A stretch of DNA of 64,000 nucleotides, taken from positions 186,001 to 250,000 of the forward strand of contig NZ_JOFL01000001.1 in NCBI RefSeq assembly GCF_000719265.1. The letters run 5' to 3'. Made by a program: the position numbers and the translations under genes. The DNA comes from Streptomyces roseoverticillatus. Lineage in GTDB: Bacteria; Actinomycetota; Actinomycetes; Streptomycetales; Streptomycetaceae. A model generated the notes under the pieces. The model ran no database searches. It worked only from the letters and a program-made list of their open reading frames with translations, and was not told where the DNA came from. Shown here piece after piece: positions 52,126 through 60,438 of the stretch (its first letter is position 1; every line of letters begins with the position of its first letter).

Positions 52126-53069
52126 GCAGTGCGTCCAGTACGTCCGCGCAGCCCGAGGTCGTCGTCTCCGGCGTGGGCCTCGCCGTCCCCGGCGTCACCT
52201 TCCCCGACGAACTCCTCGGCGCCGTCCGCGAGGGCGGCTTCGACCCGCACACGGGCCTCACGGGCCGCGAGATGCGGCACAAGGACCGCGCCTCGCGCCT
52301 GGCCCTGCGCGCCGCCGAACCGGCCCTGCGCGACGCGGGCCTGCACGACGGCAAGGCCTTCACCGGCGACGGCGACACCACCGCGGTGGTCGTCAGCTCC
52401 AACTTCGGCATCCTCGACAGCGTCTGCGCGTTCGCCGACGTCATCGCCCGCGACACCGTGAAGGGCCTGAGCCCCCTCGGCCTGCCGCAGACGTCCAGCA
52501 ACGTCATCGCCGGGTCCGTGGCCATGCGCCACGGACTGCGCGGCCCCAGCATCACCCTGTGCAACGGGCCCACCAGCGGGCTCGACGCCGTGTACTGGGC
52601 GCGCGGGCTCATCGCGTCGGGCCGCGCGGAGACCGCCGTCGTCATCGGCGTCGAACCGTCCGGCGACGCCGTCACCAAGCTCCTGGGCGAGCCGGTGTTC
52701 GACGGCGCCGCCGCCCTCGTCCTGGAGGCCCGCGACCGCGGCGCCCGGCCCCGGGCCGTCGTCGGCGCGGGAGCGTACGCGCGCGGCGCGGACCCGTCGG
52801 CCGCGGTGGCCGCGGCCCTGGGCAGCCGCTCCCCCGGCGCCGTGGGCCTGTGGCTGCCCGGCGAGGACGCCTGCGGCGCTCCCGGCGGCGGGCCGGCCTT
52901 CGACCTCACGGCGCGGCTCGGCCGGTGTTCCGGCGCCCTGGGCGTGCTCCAGTGCGCGGCGGCCGTCGCGTACTTCGACCGCCGCGCGAACGAGGACACC
53001 GCCGTCCTGGCCTCGGCCGGGGGCCCGGCGGACGACGCCGCCGCGGCGCTCCTGCTCACCGCTCCCTGA
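52122..53069 (+). CDS. Ketosynthase-like protein lacking active-site Cys and His (chain-length-factor-like)
   Basis: The 315-residue protein has the thiolase fold (VVVSGVGLAVPG at the start, SSNFGILDSVCAF, GPSITLCNGPTSGLDAV). The position of the KS nucleophile is Pro150 (Cys147 is three residues earlier), and the GH of the second His motif is GR (LTARLGRCSGALG). It therefore cannot act as a decarboxylating KS alone. Coupling to an active KS by ATGA overlap suggests a heterodimer like KS-CLF. It is much shorter than usual CLFs (about 400). Alternatively it is a divergent partner in fatty-acyl assembly. Confidence 0.82.
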   Translation: MSSASSTSAQPEVVVSGVGLAVPGVTFPDELLGAVREGGFDPHTGLTGREMRHKDRASRLALRAAEPALRDAGLHDGKAFTGDGDTTAVVVSSNFGILDSVCAFADVIARDTVKGLSPLGLPQTSSNVIAGSVAMRHGLRGPSITLCNGPTSGLDAVYWARGLIASGRAETAVVIGVEPSGDAVTKLLGEPVFDGAAALVLEARDRGARPRAVVGAGAYARGADPSAAVAAALGSRSPGAVGLWLPGEDACGAPGGGPAFDLTARLGRCSGALGVLQCAAAVAYFDRRANEDTAVLASAGGPADDAAAALLLTAP

Positions 53070-53142
53070 ACTTCCCGTTCCCGCTCCGCACTTCCCTCCC
53101 CGTACAACCAGCCCTGACATCCCCCGAACCGGAGGCACCGCC

Positions 53143-53415
53143 ATGACCGCTCAGCCCACGATCAACACCCTCGACGTCGAAGAGCTCCGCGCCGTGGTCG
53201 CCGACGCCCTCGAACTGCCCGTCGAGGAGGTCACCGACGACGCCCGCTTCAAGGAGGACCTCGACGTGGACTCGCTGATCTCCCTGGAGATCGCGGTGCG
53301 CATCGAGGAGCAGTACGGCATCCGCATCGACGACTCCGACCTCGCGGACCTGGGATCCTTCCGGCTGATCAGCGAACTGGTGGCGGACCGGGTCGCGGGG
53401 CGGTCCGCGGCATGA
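53143..53415 (+). CDS. Acyl carrier protein
   Basis: The 90-residue ACP has the phosphopantetheine motif DVDSLISLEI (Ser44) and a normal four-helix length. GGAGG precedes the ATG. It overlaps the ketoreductase gene by 4 bp (ATGA). With the ACP domain of the ligase fusion this makes two carrier proteins in one operon, plausibly one for the starter and one for chain extension. Confidence 0.92.
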   Translation: MTAQPTINTLDVEELRAVVADALELPVEEVTDDARFKEDLDVDSLISLEIAVRIEEQYGIRIDDSDLADLGSFRLISELVADRVAGRSAA

Positions 53416-54197
53416 GCGCGGCGGCCCGCGCCGTGCGCGGCGAGGCGGCGGACGGCGCCGCGCGGCGGCCGGTGGCCCTGGTCACCGGCGGCTCGCGCGG
53501 CATCGGCCGGGCGGTGGTGGTGCGGCTGGCCGAGGACGGCCACGACGTCGCCTTCTGCTACCGGTCCGACGCGGACGCCGCGGAGACCACCGCGAAGGCG
53601 GCCCGGGCGGCGGGCGCCCGGGTGCTCGCCCGGCGGGTGGACGTGGCGGAGGCCGGCGCGGCCCGGGAGTTCGTCACCGAGGCCGTCCGCGAACTGGGGC
53701 CGCCCGACGCGGTGGTCACGTGCGCGGGCATCACCCGCGACCGGCCGCTGGCGCTGATGACCGACGAGGAGTGGCGGGAGGTCATCGACACCAACCTGCA
53801 CGGCACGTACCACGTCTGCCGCGCGGCCGTCTTCCCGCTGATGAAGCGCCGCAAGGGGGCGATCGTCACGCTGTCCTCCGTCGCCGGCGTCCACGGCAGC
53901 GCGGCGCAGACCAACTACGCCGCTTCGAAGGCCGGCATCATCGGCTTCACCCGCTCGCTCGCCAGGGAGGGCGGGAAGTACGGCGTCCGCGCCAACGTCG
54001 TCGCGCCGGGCCTGATCACGACGGACATGACGGCGGCCCTGCCCGAGGCGGTGACGAAGCGTCACCTGGAGCAGATTCCGCTCGGCCGGGCGGGGACCCC
54101 GAAGGAGGTGGCCGACTTGGTCGCGTACCTCGTGTCCGACCGCGCCGCGTACATCACCGGGCAGGTCGTCGAGATCAACGGAGGGCTGCCGGGATAA
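53412..54197 (+). CDS. 3-oxoacyl-ACP reductase (FabG-type ketoreductase)
   Basis: The 261-residue SDR has the NADPH motif TGGSRGIG (25-32), NAG-type CAGITRD, catalytic Ser156, Tyr169 and Lys173 (YAASK) and a C-terminal EINGGL. It reduces the beta-keto group made by the ketosynthase. About 18 extra N-terminal residues precede the Rossmann fold. No dehydratase or enoyl reductase is seen in the operon, so the expected intermediate is a beta-hydroxyacyl chain unless host FAS enzymes act. Confidence 0.92.
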   Translation: MSAAARAVRGEAADGAARRPVALVTGGSRGIGRAVVVRLAEDGHDVAFCYRSDADAAETTAKAARAAGARVLARRVDVAEAGAAREFVTEAVRELGPPDAVVTCAGITRDRPLALMTDEEWREVIDTNLHGTYHVCRAAVFPLMKRRKGAIVTLSSVAGVHGSAAQTNYAASKAGIIGFTRSLAREGGKYGVRANVVAPGLITTDMTAALPEAVTKRHLEQIPLGRAGTPKEVADLVAYLVSDRAAYITGQVVEINGGLPG

Positions 54198-54259
54198 CGC
54201 CCGTCCGGGGCCGCGCAGAGCACGGCCGCTAAAGATCGAACGGATATATCTATGGGTTT

Positions 54260-54300
54260 CTCCTGAGCTCCTCATAGCTCCTCCTGAGCTTCTCCTGAGC
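54260..54300. repeat. Short CTCCTGAGC repeats before the Hsp70 operon
   Basis: CTCCTGAGC occurs at 54260, 54281 and 54292 within the 253-bp gap between the ketoreductase and the Hsp70 gene. An A/T-rich GGATATATCTATGGG just before it may be part of a promoter for the following operon. Confidence 0.5.
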
Positions 54301-54450
54301 CTTCGCCAATAGATGCCGCCACCAAGGAAATCCATTCCCGGCCCCGCGCCGGACGGCGGCGGAACTCATTCCGCGAATGGTCTCCCCGCAACCCACGGTG
54401 ACGTGTACCCTCATGCACCTGTCGGCAACTGTGCGGAGCTCGGGGGACCC

Positions 54451-56319
54451 ATGACGCCGTCAACACCACGTGGTGCGACTTTCAAACCCAAGGTGATCGT
54501 CGCGATCGATTTCGGGACGCACGGCACCGGTTTTGCCTGGGCGACCGTTTCTGCACTGCAGGACGCGGCGGGGCACCGGGTCGTGGTCTACCAGCCGTTC
54601 ACACAGTCGGGGGGCCACACCTACCCGAAGGACCTCAGCGCCGTCCTCGTGAACCGGTCCGGCGCCCCGGTGAAGTTCGGGGAAAAGGCGCGCAATGCCT
54701 GGGACCGTGAACTCGCCCGCGGAAACCCCCAGGGTTTCGGCTACGCCGGCAAGTTCAAGATGGCAATTCACGGGCGCGAGGGAAAGTCCGACATCCCGGA
54801 ATTCCTGGGCAGCCTGGCGGGCGCCCGGCGGAACACCGTGAAAGCTCTTGTCACCGCCACGCTCACACACGTGCGCGGGGCCGCGCTGGACCAGATCGGC
54901 CGTTATGCCGTCGGCGGCGCCGCCTATACCGCCGACGAAATCCGCTGGTGCCTCACCATTCCGGCCATGTGGACCGAGGCGGACCGCCAGTTCATGCGGA
55001 CGGCGGCCGTCTCCGCCGGGCTGCCGGGGGACGTCGAGCGGCTGCTGCTGGTGCAGGAGCCCGAGGCCGCGGCCGTCTACTGCGCGCTCAACGCGGGCAC
55101 GGTGCTCGGCCCGGACCGCCCGGAAGGGCAGTTAGAGGTCGACACCCCCGGCAGCCGGTTCATGGTGGTGGACTGCGGCGGCGGCACCGTCGACATCACC
55201 AGCTACCAGATCCGCGCCGAGGGCGTCGGCCCGGGCCAGCTCAAGGAGACCCGTGTCGCCGACGGCGACCGCCTCGGCTCCGCCTACGTCAATCACGCCT
55301 TCGTGACGGACATCCTCGCCGACCGCTTCGGCGAACAGCAGCTCAAACAGCTGATCGCGGCCTGTCCCAAGGAAGTCGGGCAGCTGGAGACGGAATGGGA
55401 GACCGAAAAGGTCCGGCTCGTCTCCGAAACCGCCGGCGACGGCACCCCCGTGATCACGGACACGGTGCTCATCAGCATTCCCGGCAAGATCTGGGACGCC
55501 CTCGACGCGGGAACCCGGACCCGGCTCACGGTGCTCGCCTCCGGCGAGACCCACTACATCGAGATCACCGCGCACGAGGTCACCAAGCTCTTCGAATCCG
55601 TGGTGCACCCGATCCTCTCCACCATCGAGCGGCAACGGGCCGCCGCGGCCGGCGACGGCCCGGCCGTCGGGCGGGAACAAATGCTGCTGGTGGGCGGATT
55701 CGCGCGCTCGACGTACCTCCGGGACCGCATCGCCCAGCGCTTCGGCCACGAAGTGCGCGTGATCACGCCGATGGACCCGGCGGTCGCCGTGCTCGGCGGC
55801 GCCGTGCACTTCGCCTACGACCCGTCCATCATCTGGGGCCGCCGCTCCAAATACACCTACGGATTCGGGTGCAGCATGCCGTTCCGGCACGGCATCGACC
55901 CGCAGGAGAAGTTCTTCATCGACGACGACGGCAACGAGAAGTGCAACGACCGCTTCGTCGTCATGGCCCGGCGCGGCGACCTCGTGCCGACGGACCACAA
56001 GGCGGTGAGCACCGTCGCGGTGTTCCCGAAATGGACGTCGGTCCAGGTGACGATCCACGCCACGTACGCGCACGACCCCGACTACACGGACGAGGAAGGC
56101 TGCGAGGCCATCGGAAAGGTCATCCCCGACATCTCGGGGTCGGTGGGACTCCCCACGAGCGAGCGCTCCCTGGACGTCGCCTTCTCGTTCGGGACCACCG
56201 AGATCGAAGTGGAGGTCTGCGACCGCCGGTCGGGGGCCGCCCGCCGCGCCGAGGTCGCCTTCGACGACCTGTACGGCCGCGGCAGCACCGACCGGCCCGA
56301 CACCCCGCAGGGAAGGTGA
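54451..56319 (+). CDS. Hsp70-family (HSPA12-like) ATPase
   Basis: ATG at 54451 has GGGGGA upstream; the product is 622 residues. The actin-like ATPase motifs are phosphate-1 VIVAIDFGTHGTGFAWA (15-31), phosphate-2 FMVVDCGGGTVDIT (about 238-251) and the adenosine motif LLVGGFARSTYL (about 412-423). The C-terminal region has no classical DnaK substrate-binding domain, as in HSPA12-type proteins. A TTA codon (55132-55134, in GQLEV) suggests bldA-dependent translation. It leads a compact operon with two helical proteins and lipid hydrolases and could be the sensor or switch of that group. Confidence 0.88.
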   Translation: MTPSTPRGATFKPKVIVAIDFGTHGTGFAWATVSALQDAAGHRVVVYQPFTQSGGHTYPKDLSAVLVNRSGAPVKFGEKARNAWDRELARGNPQGFGYAGKFKMAIHGREGKSDIPEFLGSLAGARRNTVKALVTATLTHVRGAALDQIGRYAVGGAAYTADEIRWCLTIPAMWTEADRQFMRTAAVSAGLPGDVERLLLVQEPEAAAVYCALNAGTVLGPDRPEGQLEVDTPGSRFMVVDCGGGTVDITSYQIRAEGVGPGQLKETRVADGDRLGSAYVNHAFVTDILADRFGEQQLKQLIAACPKEVGQLETEWETEKVRLVSETAGDGTPVITDTVLISIPGKIWDALDAGTRTRLTVLASGETHYIEITAHEVTKLFESVVHPILSTIERQRAAAAGDGPAVGREQMLLVGGFARSTYLRDRIAQRFGHEVRVITPMDPAVAVLGGAVHFAYDPSIIWGRRSKYTYGFGCSMPFRHGIDPQEKFFIDDDGNEKCNDRFVVMARRGDLVPTDHKAVSTVAVFPKWTSVQVTIHATYAHDPDYTDEEGCEAIGKVIPDISGSVGLPTSERSLDVAFSFGTTEIEVEVCDRRSGAARRAEVAFDDLYGRGSTDRPDTPQGR

Positions 56320-56328
56320 CCCAGGACC

Positions 56329-57237
56329 ATGTACGACTACGGGTGGAACGATCACGAGGCACCGAAGGAACCGCACCCCGCCGCCCCCTCCATGCGGGCG
56401 GCGACCAGCGGCCAGTACTCGCAGGAGTGGTGGCTCGGCCAGCTGCACGACCTCCAGCAGCGGCTGGCGGCGGTGGAGTCCTGGCAGCACGCCGTGGACG
56501 CGAGGGCGGAGCAGCAGGCCGCGAAGGCGAGAAGGGGCGGCGGCTCCACGCAGACCGACCTCACCCGCCTGCGGGAGACGGTGGTCCGGGTGTCGGACGG
56601 CGTGACGGCCATGGCCCACCGGGTGGACCACCTGGAGACGAGGCTGCGGCAGGCCGAGGTCCTGCTCGACCGGCTGCGCTCCGCGGGCGTCCGGGACGCC
56701 ATCGCCACCGGCGAGGCACCCAGCGACATGCACCGCCGGCACTCCCAGATCAAGGAGCGCTACCAGCGCCTCGTCGACCAGGACCTGCGCAACCTCGCCC
56801 GCGAGCTGTGCCCCGCCGACGCCCGGCAGTGGGACCAGATATCCGGCGGCCTGCCGGCCGCGCGGGCCCGGGCCGTCGGCGAGACCGTGCTCATGCTGTT
56901 CACGGCGGCCCAGCAGGGCGCGCCCGCCACGGCCGAGGGCGTGCAGTCCACGCTGGCGCACCGCGGCTACGCGACGGAGGGCATCGACCCCCGGCTCCGC
57001 AAGGTCGTGGACGGGGCCAATGGCATCGTCCGCGACATGGCCGACGTCGACCTGCCCGCGTCCCTGCTGTTCGACGTCGACGTCACCACCCTCACCGAGG
57101 GCGAGTACCAGGCCTACAACCGGCAGGACACCGGGGTCCCCGGCTTCCTCGTCGCACCGGCCTACGCCGTCCAGGGCGAGGCCCCGGAGAACCACCTGAA
57201 GGCGTTCGTCTTCCTGGCCCCCGGCGAGGCCCCATGA
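56329..57237 (+). CDS. Coiled-coil protein of the Hsp70 operon
   Basis: The 302-residue product has an N-terminal coiled coil (about 32-115; heptad-like LHDLQQRLAAVESW, DHLETRLRQAEVLLDRL) and a C-terminal globular half (about 140-300) ending VPGFLVAPAYAVQGEAPENH. No known domain is recognised. It follows the Hsp70 gene by 9 bp and overlaps the next gene (ATGA). The conserved linkage I infer would make it an adaptor or client of the Hsp70. Confidence 0.8.
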   Translation: MYDYGWNDHEAPKEPHPAAPSMRAATSGQYSQEWWLGQLHDLQQRLAAVESWQHAVDARAEQQAAKARRGGGSTQTDLTRLRETVVRVSDGVTAMAHRVDHLETRLRQAEVLLDRLRSAGVRDAIATGEAPSDMHRRHSQIKERYQRLVDQDLRNLARELCPADARQWDQISGGLPAARARAVGETVLMLFTAAQQGAPATAEGVQSTLAHRGYATEGIDPRLRKVVDGANGIVRDMADVDLPASLLFDVDVTTLTEGEYQAYNRQDTGVPGFLVAPAYAVQGEAPENHLKAFVFLAPGEAP

Positions 57238-58301
57238 CCCCCCGGGACGACTCGCTCAGCCTGGAGATCGTGGCCCGGGGCGTGCCGCTCGTCGACGACC
57301 GGCTGCTCCTCGAGCTGACCAACGACCTCCACACCGCGAACGACCTCACCCGCGCCGCGGCCCGCGAGGGCTTCTTCGCCCGCCTGCTCGGCCGGGCGAC
57401 GGGCCGCGACCGGATCCGCGAACGGACCGTCCGGGACCGGATGCTGAGCTCCCAGCAGCTCACCCTGCGCTGGCTGACGCACCTGAGCGAGCGGATGACG
57501 GTGACCGACCTCGTGGTGGCCGAGGTCTCCGAAGAGGTGCACGACGCGAAGAAGCGCATCGAGCGCGTCGAGGCCGCCGGCCGGTGGTCGGCCGCCGCGA
57601 TCGGCGAACTCGGGGCGATCCTCGGCAGGCTGGCCAGCGACACCGGCCGCTTCCTCTCCGACCACGAGCGCCGGCTCGCGGCGCTGGAGGCCCAGCTGGC
57701 GCTGGACCGCGCGGCCCGGCGCTGGCGCCACCCCCGGCCCGACCCGGAGCTGCCCTGGCTCGTGGGAGCGGTGCTGCTGGCCCGCGAGGTGGCCTCCGGG
57801 CCGGCCGGCACGTACGCCTTCACGGGCGGCGAGGCGCTCATGCAGCGGCAGCTGGTCGAACGCATGCTGCAGGATCCGCCGGCGCCCTGGTTCGAGGGCG
57901 TGAAATCGGTGCCCGCCATGCTCACCGCCGTCGTGCGCGACCTGCCCAGCGAGAACCACCGGCTGATGGTGGCCGAGCTCCTCGGCCTCGGCGTGGCCGA
58001 CGAACTGTCGGACGCCGTCGGCCCGCTGACCTCCGCGCTGGCGCGGGCGACGGAGCTGGCCGTGGCCGGTGCCGACCCCGACGACGCCGCGCGGGCCGCC
58101 CTGCGGGACAGCAGCGGCAGCGGCGACCTCTTCCTCCCGTCCAGCCTGAGCGTCGAACAGCTCGTGCGGCGCATCGTGGCCGAGCAGTTCGCGGAGGCGC
58201 GGCAGCGGCGGATCCGGCTCCGCAAGCACGCGGAACCCGATGACGATGCCGCCGCCGCTGGCGGCGGCGGACAGGACGGTGCGGGGCGTGATGCACGGTG
58301 A
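57234..58301 (+). CDS. Helical protein of the Hsp70 operon, unknown function
   Basis: The 355-residue product starts MTPRDDSLSLEIVARGVPLV. It is mostly helical, with an amphipathic N-terminal region (LLELTNDLHTANDLTRAA), a coiled-coil centre (about 85-160) and an acidic low-complexity tail. No catalytic motif is seen. ATGA and GTGA overlaps on both sides indicate balanced synthesis with its neighbours. It may form a complex with the upstream coiled-coil protein. I do not recognise the family with confidence. Confidence 0.78.
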   Translation: MTPRDDSLSLEIVARGVPLVDDRLLLELTNDLHTANDLTRAAAREGFFARLLGRATGRDRIRERTVRDRMLSSQQLTLRWLTHLSERMTVTDLVVAEVSEEVHDAKKRIERVEAAGRWSAAAIGELGAILGRLASDTGRFLSDHERRLAALEAQLALDRAARRWRHPRPDPELPWLVGAVLLAREVASGPAGTYAFTGGEALMQRQLVERMLQDPPAPWFEGVKSVPAMLTAVVRDLPSENHRLMVAELLGLGVADELSDAVGPLTSALARATELAVAGADPDDAARAALRDSSGSGDLFLPSSLSVEQLVRRIVAEQFAEARQRRIRLRKHAEPDDDAAAAGGGGQDGAGRDAR

Positions 58302-59614
58302 GTGACACGCAGGACATGGGGGAGGCACCGGACACCGGTGCCCCGCGGTGCACGAGCCAGGCACCGGACACCGGCGATCCGCGAGACACGGGCGAGGTGC
58401 CGGGCACCGGTGGCCCGCCGTACGTGGGCGAGGCACCAGGCATCGGTGACCCGCCGTACCTGGGCAACGCGCAGGACATCGCGCGCACCTTCGCCGGCTG
58501 GGCGGCCCGCGCCGACAGCGTGGCCGCCGGGCACGCCGCCCCCGTGCCCAGGGCGCGCCCGGCCCCCGAGGAGCCGGGCACGGCACCGGCGGCCCGGCCG
58601 GCGTTCCCGTCACCCGGATCGCTGCGCATCGGGCTCGTGCTGGCCGGCGGAGGCGCCAAGGGGGCCTACGAACTGGGCGTCTGCGACTACCTCGCGGAGA
58701 TGGGCCTGGAGATCGCGGCCATCGCCGGGACCAGCATCGGCGCCCTCAACGGCGCCGTGCTGGTCGGCGCCCCGGACCTGCCGACCGGCACCCGGCGCCT
58801 GGCCGGGTTCTGGGAGCGCTTCTCCACCCGCTCGGGCGTGACGCCCTTCGCCGACCAGGGCCTCCCGCTCGACGCGGCCGGGGCGGCGGCGGAGGGCACC
58901 GCCCGGCAGGCCCGGCTGCTCGCGCCCAGGCTGCTGGGCCTGCGTCGCCGGGTCGGCCTGCTGGAGGAGCTCGTCGGCGAGGCGGTGGACGCGGCGGCGA
59001 TCCGGGCCGGCCGCCCCCTGTGGGTGGCCGCGTACCCGCTCGTGCGCACGCCCGCCCTCCCCGTGCGGATGCGCCACCTCGTGGAGGTCCTGCGGTGGCT
59101 GGGCGGCGCGAAGGGCGCCATCCTGCGCCTCAACGGCTATCCGGAGCACCAGATCCGGGAAGCCGTCCTTGCGAGCGCCGCGCTGCCGTTCATCTTCCCG
59201 TCCCGCGTGGTCGACGGCTGCGCCTACCTCGACGGCGGGCTGGGCGGGCCCGGCGACCGCACCCCGGTGCGCGCCTTCGCCGAGCAGGAGCACTGCGAGG
59301 TCGTGGTGGTCGTCCACCTGCACCCGGACGCCGTCGTGAGCTCGCACCCCGCGGGCCCCGTCACCCGGATCGACATCCGGCCCAGCGTCCCCATCGTCCC
59401 GCCCGGCCCGCTGGGCCCGCTCACCGGCCTGCTGTCGTTCTCCCCGGACCGGGTCCAGGCGCTGCGCAGGCTCGGATACCGCGACGCCTGGGTACGCTTC
59501 GAGGAGCTCCGCCATCTGCTCGGTGTGCACAACTCCCTCTCGCGGGCCGAGACGCGCATGCTCGCGGCGTTCCAGCGGCTGTGCGACGCGCCCCGGCCCG
59601 CGGCTCCGTCGTGA
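58298..59614 (+). CDS. Patatin-like phospholipase
   Basis: The 438-residue protein has the patatin catalytic set: oxyanion motif GGGAKG (117-122), nucleophile GTSIG (Ser146) and catalytic Asp in DGG (312-314). The first 55 or so residues are degenerate repeats of TGDP/GEAPGTG type, probably disordered. No signal peptide is seen, so it acts inside the cell, presumably on membrane phospholipids. GTG overlaps the previous stop. Its position in one operon with a GDPD and a two-TM protein suggests stepwise lipid breakdown at the membrane. Confidence 0.9.
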   Translation: MSDTQDMGEAPDTGAPRCTSQAPDTGDPRDTGEVPGTGGPPYVGEAPGIGDPPYLGNAQDIARTFAGWAARADSVAAGHAAPVPRARPAPEEPGTAPAARPAFPSPGSLRIGLVLAGGGAKGAYELGVCDYLAEMGLEIAAIAGTSIGALNGAVLVGAPDLPTGTRRLAGFWERFSTRSGVTPFADQGLPLDAAGAAAEGTARQARLLAPRLLGLRRRVGLLEELVGEAVDAAAIRAGRPLWVAAYPLVRTPALPVRMRHLVEVLRWLGGAKGAILRLNGYPEHQIREAVLASAALPFIFPSRVVDGCAYLDGGLGGPGDRTPVRAFAEQEHCEVVVVVHLHPDAVVSSHPAGPVTRIDIRPSVPIVPPGPLGPLTGLLSFSPDRVQALRRLGYRDAWVRFEELRHLLGVHNSLSRAETRMLAAFQRLCDAPRPAAPS

Positions 59615-59634
59615 CATCCGTCCTGGAGGCCATC

Positions 59635-60378
59635 GTGCGAGATCTCCCCTGGCACCTGAGCCGGCCGATCGCGCACCGTGGCCTGCACGGCGGCCCGGAC
59701 GGCCCGCCGGAGAACTCGATGGCGGCGTTCCGGCGCGCCGCCGCGCACGGCGTGCCCTTCGAGCTCGACGTGCAGCTGACCAGGGACGGTGCGCTCGCCG
59801 TCGTGCACGACGCGGTGGTCCGCCTGCCGTCCGGGCGCGAACGGCCCGTCACGTCCCTGACCCTGGGCGAACTGCGCGCGGTGGCCTCGTCGGTGCCGGG
59901 CGCCGCCGTGCCGGTCACGCTGCCCGAGGTGTTCGCGGCGGTGGCCGGGCGCGTGCCCGTCATGGTGGACGTCCGCCGCTGGGGGGTGGCGGGGGCGGCC
60001 GGCCTGGAGCGGGCCGTGACGACGGCGGTCCGCCGTTACGGCGGCCCGGTCGCCGTGCAGTCCTTCGATCCGCGCACGGTGTACCGGCTGCGGCGCGCGC
60101 TTCCCGGTGTGCCGGTGGGGCAGATCGCGGGGGCCCTGAGGTCCGCGCCGCCCGTCCTGCGTCCGATCGGCCGGTCCATGGCCACCAACGCCGTCTCCCG
60201 CCCCGGCTTCCTCAGCTTCGAGCTGGACGCCCTGCCGTCGCGGGCCCTGCGCTTCTGGCAGCGGCGGGGGCTGCCCGTCATCGGGTGGACCGTCCATTCG
60301 CCGGAGCAGGAGCGGGCCGCGCGCGAATCGGTGTCGAACGTCTTCTTCTCCGGATACCTGCCGTCGGCGTACGCGTAA
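59635..60378 (+). CDS. Glycerophosphodiester phosphodiesterase family protein
   Basis: GTG at 59635 has GGAGG six bases upstream; GTG at 59611 (overlapping the patatin stop) is an alternative adding eight residues. The 247-residue TIM barrel has HRG (His14), EN (26-27), ELD (43-45) and HD (His58), the metal and catalytic residues. The usual third metal Glu (vEiK) is Asp-Val-Arg here (VMVDVRR), a conservative change. It lacks a signal peptide. It would cleave glycerophosphodiesters to glycerol-3-phosphate and alcohol, logically the step after the patatin. Confidence 0.87.
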   Translation: MRDLPWHLSRPIAHRGLHGGPDGPPENSMAAFRRAAAHGVPFELDVQLTRDGALAVVHDAVVRLPSGRERPVTSLTLGELRAVASSVPGAAVPVTLPEVFAAVAGRVPVMVDVRRWGVAGAAGLERAVTTAVRRYGGPVAVQSFDPRTVYRLRRALPGVPVGQIAGALRSAPPVLRPIGRSMATNAVSRPGFLSFELDALPSRALRFWQRRGLPVIGWTVHSPEQERAARESVSNVFFSGYLPSAYA

Positions 60379-60392
60379 CGTCCGCCGGCGCC

Positions 60393-60419
60393 GGTCCGGT
60401 GATCCGCCGTCACCGGACC
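60393..60419 (+). terminator. Stem-loop between the GDPD and SLATT genes
   Basis: GGTCCGGTG and CACCGGACC form a perfect 9-bp stem with a 9-nt loop, 15 bp after the GDPD stop and 20 bp before the SLATT start. It may attenuate transcription so that the last gene is made at a lower level, or act as processing signal. Confidence 0.5.
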
Positions 60420-60438
60420 TGTGAGTGAGTGAGCGCGA

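Noticed and set aside
42232..54197. Nonribosomal peptide or modular type I PKS cluster
   Set aside because: No condensation, acyltransferase or modular domains occur; the ligases and carrier proteins are discrete or a simple two-domain fusion.
55132..57195. 687-codon minus-strand frame opposite the Hsp70 and coiled-coil genes
   Set aside because: It is the mirror of strongly supported coding sequence and shows no motif of its own.
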